Source of the DNA: Elusimicrobiota bacterium
GTDB lineage: Bacteria; CG03; SLGR01; JAGXOG01
Assembly: GCA_027858455.1 (NCBI GenBank)
Contig: JAQICQ010000039.1
Location: forward strand, 1 to 8,190
DNA length: 8,190 nt
Direction: 5' to 3'
Notes under the pieces: generated by a model
Seen by the model: the letters and a program-made list of their open reading frames with translations, nothing else
Databases searched by the model: none
What the model was told of the DNA's origin: nothing
Made by a program: the position numbers and the translations under genes
Shown here: positions 4,867-8,190 of the stretch, piece after piece
Layout: each line of letters opens with the position of its first letter
How positions within the stretch are numbered: the stretch's first letter is position 1

Positions 4867-6195
4867 TTACTTCCTCCTCTCTCTGTAAATTTTAAGTTCA
4901 AGCGGAACACCATAAAAACCAAACTCTTTTCTTATACTATTTTTTATGTAATTTTTCCAATGCTGCGGGATCTTATCAACCCGGTGATGCTTTACACCCA
5001 TATTAAAAACCGGCGGAGCCGGATGTTTTTGGTAAAACTTTATAACTGACGGACGTTCACTTGCCACCGGAGGCGGCGGTCGTTTTTTTATAAGTTTTTT
5101 AATAAGGGCTCCCAGTTCTTCGTCAGATATTACTTTATAATAACTTTCCATTATTCTTTTCAGCTCGCTGAAAATTTTCTTTAACCCGTAACCTTCTTTT
5201 GCGGATATCATAATAAACGGAGCAAAATTTAAATATGGCATCTCCGCATAAAGCCCCATCCTGTAGGCCTCTGCAATCTCCGAGGTGTATTCTTCGGTAA
5301 TATCAACTTTGTTTCCCACAACTATAACCGCTGAAGAAGATTCAATAATCCAGCTTGCTATCCGTTTATCCTGAAAAGTCAGAGGCTTGGTTAAATCAAG
5401 CATTAAAATACAAACATCTGATTTTTCAATTTCTTTCCGGGCAACAACCATACTTATTATCTCTTCTACTTCTTTCCCTCTTCTTTTCCTGTGAAGCCCC
5501 GCAAGATCAATAATGCGCCACCGGTCATCGTTTATATCCATATAGCTTCTGGCCGGATTTCTTGTAGTTCCGGGCTTTTCGTCTACTATAACCCGCTCCT
5601 GCCCGAGCAAAGTATTTAAAAGCGTTGACTTGCCCACATTAGGTTTGCCGGTTATGCAGAGAGTATGCATATGCCTTTCCTTTTTACCATCTCCGGGAGA
5701 AGGCATTAACTTTTCAAATATCTCTATAAGATCATAAATATTTCTCTTATGGAGCGCCGAGACCGCAATAATATTTTTATATCCAAGCTTATAAAAATCA
5801 GTCCCCGCAAGAGTAAGCGAAGGCGAGTCGGCCTTATTTACAACCAGAATAACAGGTTTAGAGGTTTTGCGGAGTTTATCGGCAATTTCTTCGTCAACCG
5901 GCATACACCCTTCTTTTATATCCGTAACAAAAAGTATTAGATCTGCCTGATCTATTGCAACTTCCGCCTGCAGGTTGACTTTATCGTTTAATGTGTCACC
6001 TGAATTAAAAATAAGTCCGCCGGTATCTATAAGCAGATACTCGTTACCTGAAGATGTCTCAAAATGAGCGTAATTCCTGTCCCTGGTCAAACCCGGATTA
6101 TCGGATATGGGAACTTCCCTCCTGTTAAGCAGAGCATTTACAAGAGCGGATTTACCCACATTAGGCCGGCCTATGACAGCTATAGTTTTACTCAC
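4867..6195 (-). CDS. der: Ribosome-assembly GTPase Der (EngA)
   Basis: 442 residues with two tandem GTPase domains and a C-terminal KH-like domain, the unique Der layout, acting in 50S subunit maturation. The first G domain has GRPNVGKS (9-16), DTGG (57-60) and NKAD (120-123). The second has GKPNVGKS (183-190), DLAG (230-233), NKVD (295-298) and SAKEG (331-335). The KH-like part (about 355-442) contains IPQHWKNYIKNSIR. The second switch-II motif is DLAGLHRK where DTAG(I/M)RRK is usual. Translation starts at GTG (6195-6193) with AGGAGG nine bases upstream. The start overlaps the end of pgsA by eight bases. Confidence 0.97.
   Translation of the reverse strand: MSKTIAVIGRPNVGKSALVNALLNRREVPISDNPGLTRDRNYAHFETSSGNEYLLIDTGGLIFNSGDTLNDKVNLQAEVAIDQADLILFVTDIKEGCMPVDEEIADKLRKTSKPVILVVNKADSPSLTLAGTDFYKLGYKNIIAVSALHKRNIYDLIEIFEKLMPSPGDGKKERHMHTLCITGKPNVGKSTLLNTLLGQERVIVDEKPGTTRNPARSYMDINDDRWRIIDLAGLHRKRRGKEVEEIISMVVARKEIEKSDVCILMLDLTKPLTFQDKRIASWIIESSSAVIVVGNKVDITEEYTSEIAEAYRMGLYAEMPYLNFAPFIMISAKEGYGLKKIFSELKRIMESYYKVISDEELGALIKKLIKKRPPPPVASERPSVIKFYQKHPAPPVFNMGVKHHRVDKIPQHWKNYIKNSIRKEFGFYGVPLELKIYRERRK
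4873..4878 (-). promoter_or_regulatory. SD of plsY, encoded by the two Arg codons ending der
   Basis: AGGAGG on the minus strand forms codons 440-441 of der (two Arg) and lies nine bases before the plsY ATG, so it doubles as a coding element. Confidence 0.75.
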
Positions 6196-6721
6196 TTTTA
6201 ACTACCTCCTGCGATAAGTCCATCAAAGTTATAAGCATATAATGTATTCCCGACAGCACCGTAAATCCGGCGGTTAAATAATATATATACTTTATATTAC
6301 TAAATTTTATAAGCACAAGCACCACTGTCGTCATTTGCATAAAAGTTGTTATTTTACTGTATATACTGGGTTTTATATCCACATCCCTCCCTATTACAAA
6401 AAGCCCCAGCCATCCTATAAAAAGAAAAACATCTCTGGCAAATACTATTATTGTAATCCATAAAGGTACTAAACCGAGAATTGTCAAAGCTGTAAATGCA
6501 GATACTAAGAGGAGCTTATCAGCCATGGGATCTAAAAACTTACCGAGCCCTGTGATTTTACCGGTATTCCGGGCTATGATGCCGTCCAAAGCATCAGTCA
6601 GAGCTGAAAAAATAAATACAATAAGCGCCGACGTCACATACGGAGGTTTACGGGTTAATAAGATAAGAAAAACCGGAATCATTATTAGCCGGACAAGCGT
6701 GATAAAATTGGGGACATTCAT
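6188..6721 (-). CDS. pgsA: CDP-diacylglycerol--glycerol-3-phosphate 3-phosphatidyltransferase
   Basis: 177 residues. It forms phosphatidylglycerol phosphate from CDP-diacylglycerol and glycerol 3-phosphate in the inner membrane. The CDP-alcohol phosphotransferase signature is complete: D43, D46-G47, A50-R51, G60, D64, D68 (TDALDGIIAR...GKFLDPMAD). Hydrophobic helices lie at about 4-22, 30-48, 70-90, 92-110 and 132-170, with KPSIYSKITTFMQ between them. Its ATG overlaps the TGA of hflX (ATGA) with only a distant AGAG, so it probably relies on coupled translation. pgsA and pssA share this fold; the N-terminus MNVPNFITLVRL and the length favour pgsA. Confidence 0.95.
   Translation of the reverse strand: MNVPNFITLVRLIMIPVFLILLTRKPPYVTSALIVFIFSALTDALDGIIARNTGKITGLGKFLDPMADKLLLVSAFTALTILGLVPLWITIIVFARDVFLFIGWLGLFVIGRDVDIKPSIYSKITTFMQMTTVVLVLIKFSNIKYIYYLTAGFTVLSGIHYMLITLMDLSQEVVKSE
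6205..6210 (-). promoter_or_regulatory. SD that fixes the GTG start of der
   Basis: AGGAGG on the minus strand lies nine bases before GTG (6195) and within the last codons of pgsA. It supports GTG as the true start rather than any later ATG. Confidence 0.75.
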
Positions 6722-7986
6722 TTTACTATATACTCTTTAAATTTTTCGAACTGCTCTTTGTCGGCTGCGCAAGTCAGTATAACATCATTTTTTTCATACT
6801 CCCGGCTTTCTACATGGGAAGATTTATATATTGTGTTAATTACATCCTGCCGCGACTGGGGAATTCTTACTACTACCTTCATCATTCTTTTATCGAGCTG
6901 GCTTTCTATCTCTTTTTTTAAATTATCTATACCTTCTCCTGTCGAAGCAGATATATATACGGCCGGCTCGGACCCTTTTTTATTCTTTGGTTTTATCCCC
7001 ACTTTATCAATTTTATTATATACTTTTATTATTGGTTTATCCCGAACTTCCAGCTCGCCTAAAACCTCATTTACAGCATCAACTCTGTGCCGGTAATTAT
7101 CCGCTGAAACATCAATTATATGAAGCAGCATATCCGCTTCTTTTACTTCTTCTAAAGTTGCCATAAAAGCTTCTACCAGCTGATGCGGAAGTTTTTTAAT
7201 AAATCCCACCGTATCCGAAAGCAGAATACTGTATTTGCCTGATCCCATGTTCCGGGTTGTGGTTGAAAGTGTGGAGAATAATTTATCGGCAACTTCTACC
7301 TGGGTGCCTGCTACCAGGTTAAGCAGCGTTGATTTGCCGGAATTTGTATAACCAACCATACATATACTCTTTTTAAATGTTTTTCTGCGCTGACTGCGTC
7401 GGTTATGTCTCTGCCCTGAAATATTCTTTAGTTTCTTTTTAATATTAGATATGCGGTCGTTGATTATTCTGCGGTCAATTTCAATCTTTTTCTCGCCCGG
7501 CCCCCTTGTGCCTATTCCCGCTCCGAGACGGGAAAATTCCGTCCATATATTTTTCAGCCGGGGCAGATAATATCCCATCTGGGCAAGTTCAACCTGGAGT
7601 TTACCTACGCTTGAAGAAGCATGAAGCGCGAATATGTCAAGTATAAGCCGGGTCCGGTCTATAACTTTACAGTTAAATTCTTCTTCAAGATTACTTTCCT
7701 GAGTGGGGCTTAACTCATCGTCCACTATAACTACATTAATCCCCTTGCGTAGAATATAATCCCGGGCTTCTTTTACTTTACCCTTTCCTATATAAGTAGC
7801 CGGGTGCGGAGCCTGCCTTTGCTGAATAAGCTGACCTACGACTTTTGCCCCTGCGGTATTAGTCAACCTGTTAAGTTCGGCAAGGCTTTCTTCGGGCACT
7901 ATACCGCTGCGGGGCAGCTTTAACCCTATAAGTACCGCACTTTCAGTAGCGGTTTTTTCTAAATCCCATAAACGTTGAACCGGCAA
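6718..7986 (-). CDS. hflX: Ribosome-associated GTPase HflX
   Basis: 422 residues. It has the HflX N-terminal domain (about 17-150), the family motif GPGEKKIEIDRR (162-173), a basic coiled linker to about 205, then the G domain with GYTNSGKST (212-220), SDTVGFI (257-263), NKID (324-327) and SASTGEG (346-352), and a short C-terminal domain. HflX splits stalled or stressed 70S ribosomes. The start is TTG (7986-7984), two bases after the end of the previous gene. The frame is closed by a TGA a few codons upstream with no ATG between, and only a weak AAAGG lies 15 or so bases before, so a later start is possible. It leads the operon segment with pgsA, der and plsY. Confidence 0.95.
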   Translation of the reverse strand: MPVQRLWDLEKTATESAVLIGLKLPRSGIVPEESLAELNRLTNTAGAKVVGQLIQQRQAPHPATYIGKGKVKEARDYILRKGINVVIVDDELSPTQESNLEEEFNCKVIDRTRLILDIFALHASSSVGKLQVELAQMGYYLPRLKNIWTEFSRLGAGIGTRGPGEKKIEIDRRIINDRISNIKKKLKNISGQRHNRRSQRRKTFKKSICMVGYTNSGKSTLLNLVAGTQVEVADKLFSTLSTTTRNMGSGKYSILLSDTVGFIKKLPHQLVEAFMATLEEVKEADMLLHIIDVSADNYRHRVDAVNEVLGELEVRDKPIIKVYNKIDKVGIKPKNKKGSEPAVYISASTGEGIDNLKKEIESQLDKRMMKVVVRIPQSRQDVINTIYKSSHVESREYEKNDVILTCAADKEQFEKFKEYIVK

Positions 7987-7987
7987 A

Positions 7988-8190
7988 TTATTTAAGCATA
8001 CCTTTCATATCCATTATAGTCTTTTGGTCCGTAACTATAACTTTGACGTCGTCAGCAATTTTTTCTACATAATTATATCTTATAATATCGGGGTTACGCG
8101 CAATCTCAGCCGAGATTCTTCTCATTGCTTCTGCCTTACCTTCCGCTTCATTTATTCTTGCATCGGCTTCTTATTTCCGCTGCAGTTTGA
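7988..8190 (-). pseudogene. C-terminal part of an SPFH/band-7 (prohibitin-like) protein, frameshift near 8171
   Basis: The 60 codons before the TAA at 7990-7988 read EADARINEAEGKAEAMRRISAEIARNP and then YVEKIADDVKVIVTDQKT. This is the alanine/glutamate coiled coil and end of an SPFH-domain (stomatin/prohibitin/HflC type) membrane-anchored scaffold protein. A TAA at 8173-8171 blocks this frame. The previous codons read QTAAEI in another frame, and removing a single base near 8172 joins them as QTAAEIEADARINEAEG. The 5' part of the gene lies beyond the window. The shift may be a read or assembly error at the contig edge rather than a real mutation. Confidence 0.65.

Noticed and set aside
1..8190. 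CRISPR array, phage genes or toxin-antitoxin pair
   Set aside because: No regularly spaced repeats, no phage structural or integrase genes and no recognisable toxin-antitoxin motifs were found.

Overview
The window looks like ordinary bacterial chromosome with one disturbed stretch. The standard code is supported: hflX ends in a TGA that overlaps the pgsA start as ATGA. Intergenic DNA is AT-rich, start codons include TTG and GTG, and the protein operon has strong Shine-Dalgarno (SD) sites. No single gene fixes the phylum. The gene order and the PHP-family gene would fit an uncultured, probably anaerobic lineage (Omnitrophota, Elusimicrobiota or Desulfobacterota-like), but that is only an impression.

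Right two thirds (2606-8190, all minus strand): one compact operon read from high to low coordinates. It runs SPFH/band-7 protein (partial, apparently frameshifted at the window edge), hflX, pgsA, der, plsY, gpsA, an HU/IHF-type protein and a short MerR-family regulator. Genes overlap or sit a few bases apart. Several SD sites lie inside the last codons of the gene before, so translation is probably coupled. GpsA makes sn-glycerol 3-phosphate, PlsY acylates it, and PgsA uses CDP-diacylglycerol plus glycerol 3-phosphate to start phosphatidylglycerol synthesis, so this is a phospholipid cluster. It is mixed with two ribosome-associated GTPases (HflX, Der) and nucleoid or regulatory proteins.

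Middle (1744-2605, minus strand): tRNA-Gly(CCC) begins at the base after the MerR stop codon. It is followed by tRNA-Pro(GGG), a greA-like gene and tRNA-Pro(CGG). All three tRNAs encode CCA. The greA-like gene is interrupted by an in-frame TGA but stays homologous to GreA in the same frame beyond it, giving the usual GreA length.

Left third (1-1743): a PHP-domain phosphoesterase gene (minus strand, 3' end outside the window) with a probable near-leaderless promoter. Between it and tRNA-Pro(CGG) lies about 1.1 kb that looks acquired. It holds a plus-strand promoter overlapped by a DtxR-box-like palindrome, an attC-like site, a small four-helix membrane protein gene, and a second fragment (about 59 bp, roughly 93% identical) of the neighbouring PHP gene fused to unrelated sequence. 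It resembles a remnant of cassette insertion or recombination. No integrase, transposase or CRISPR array is visible.
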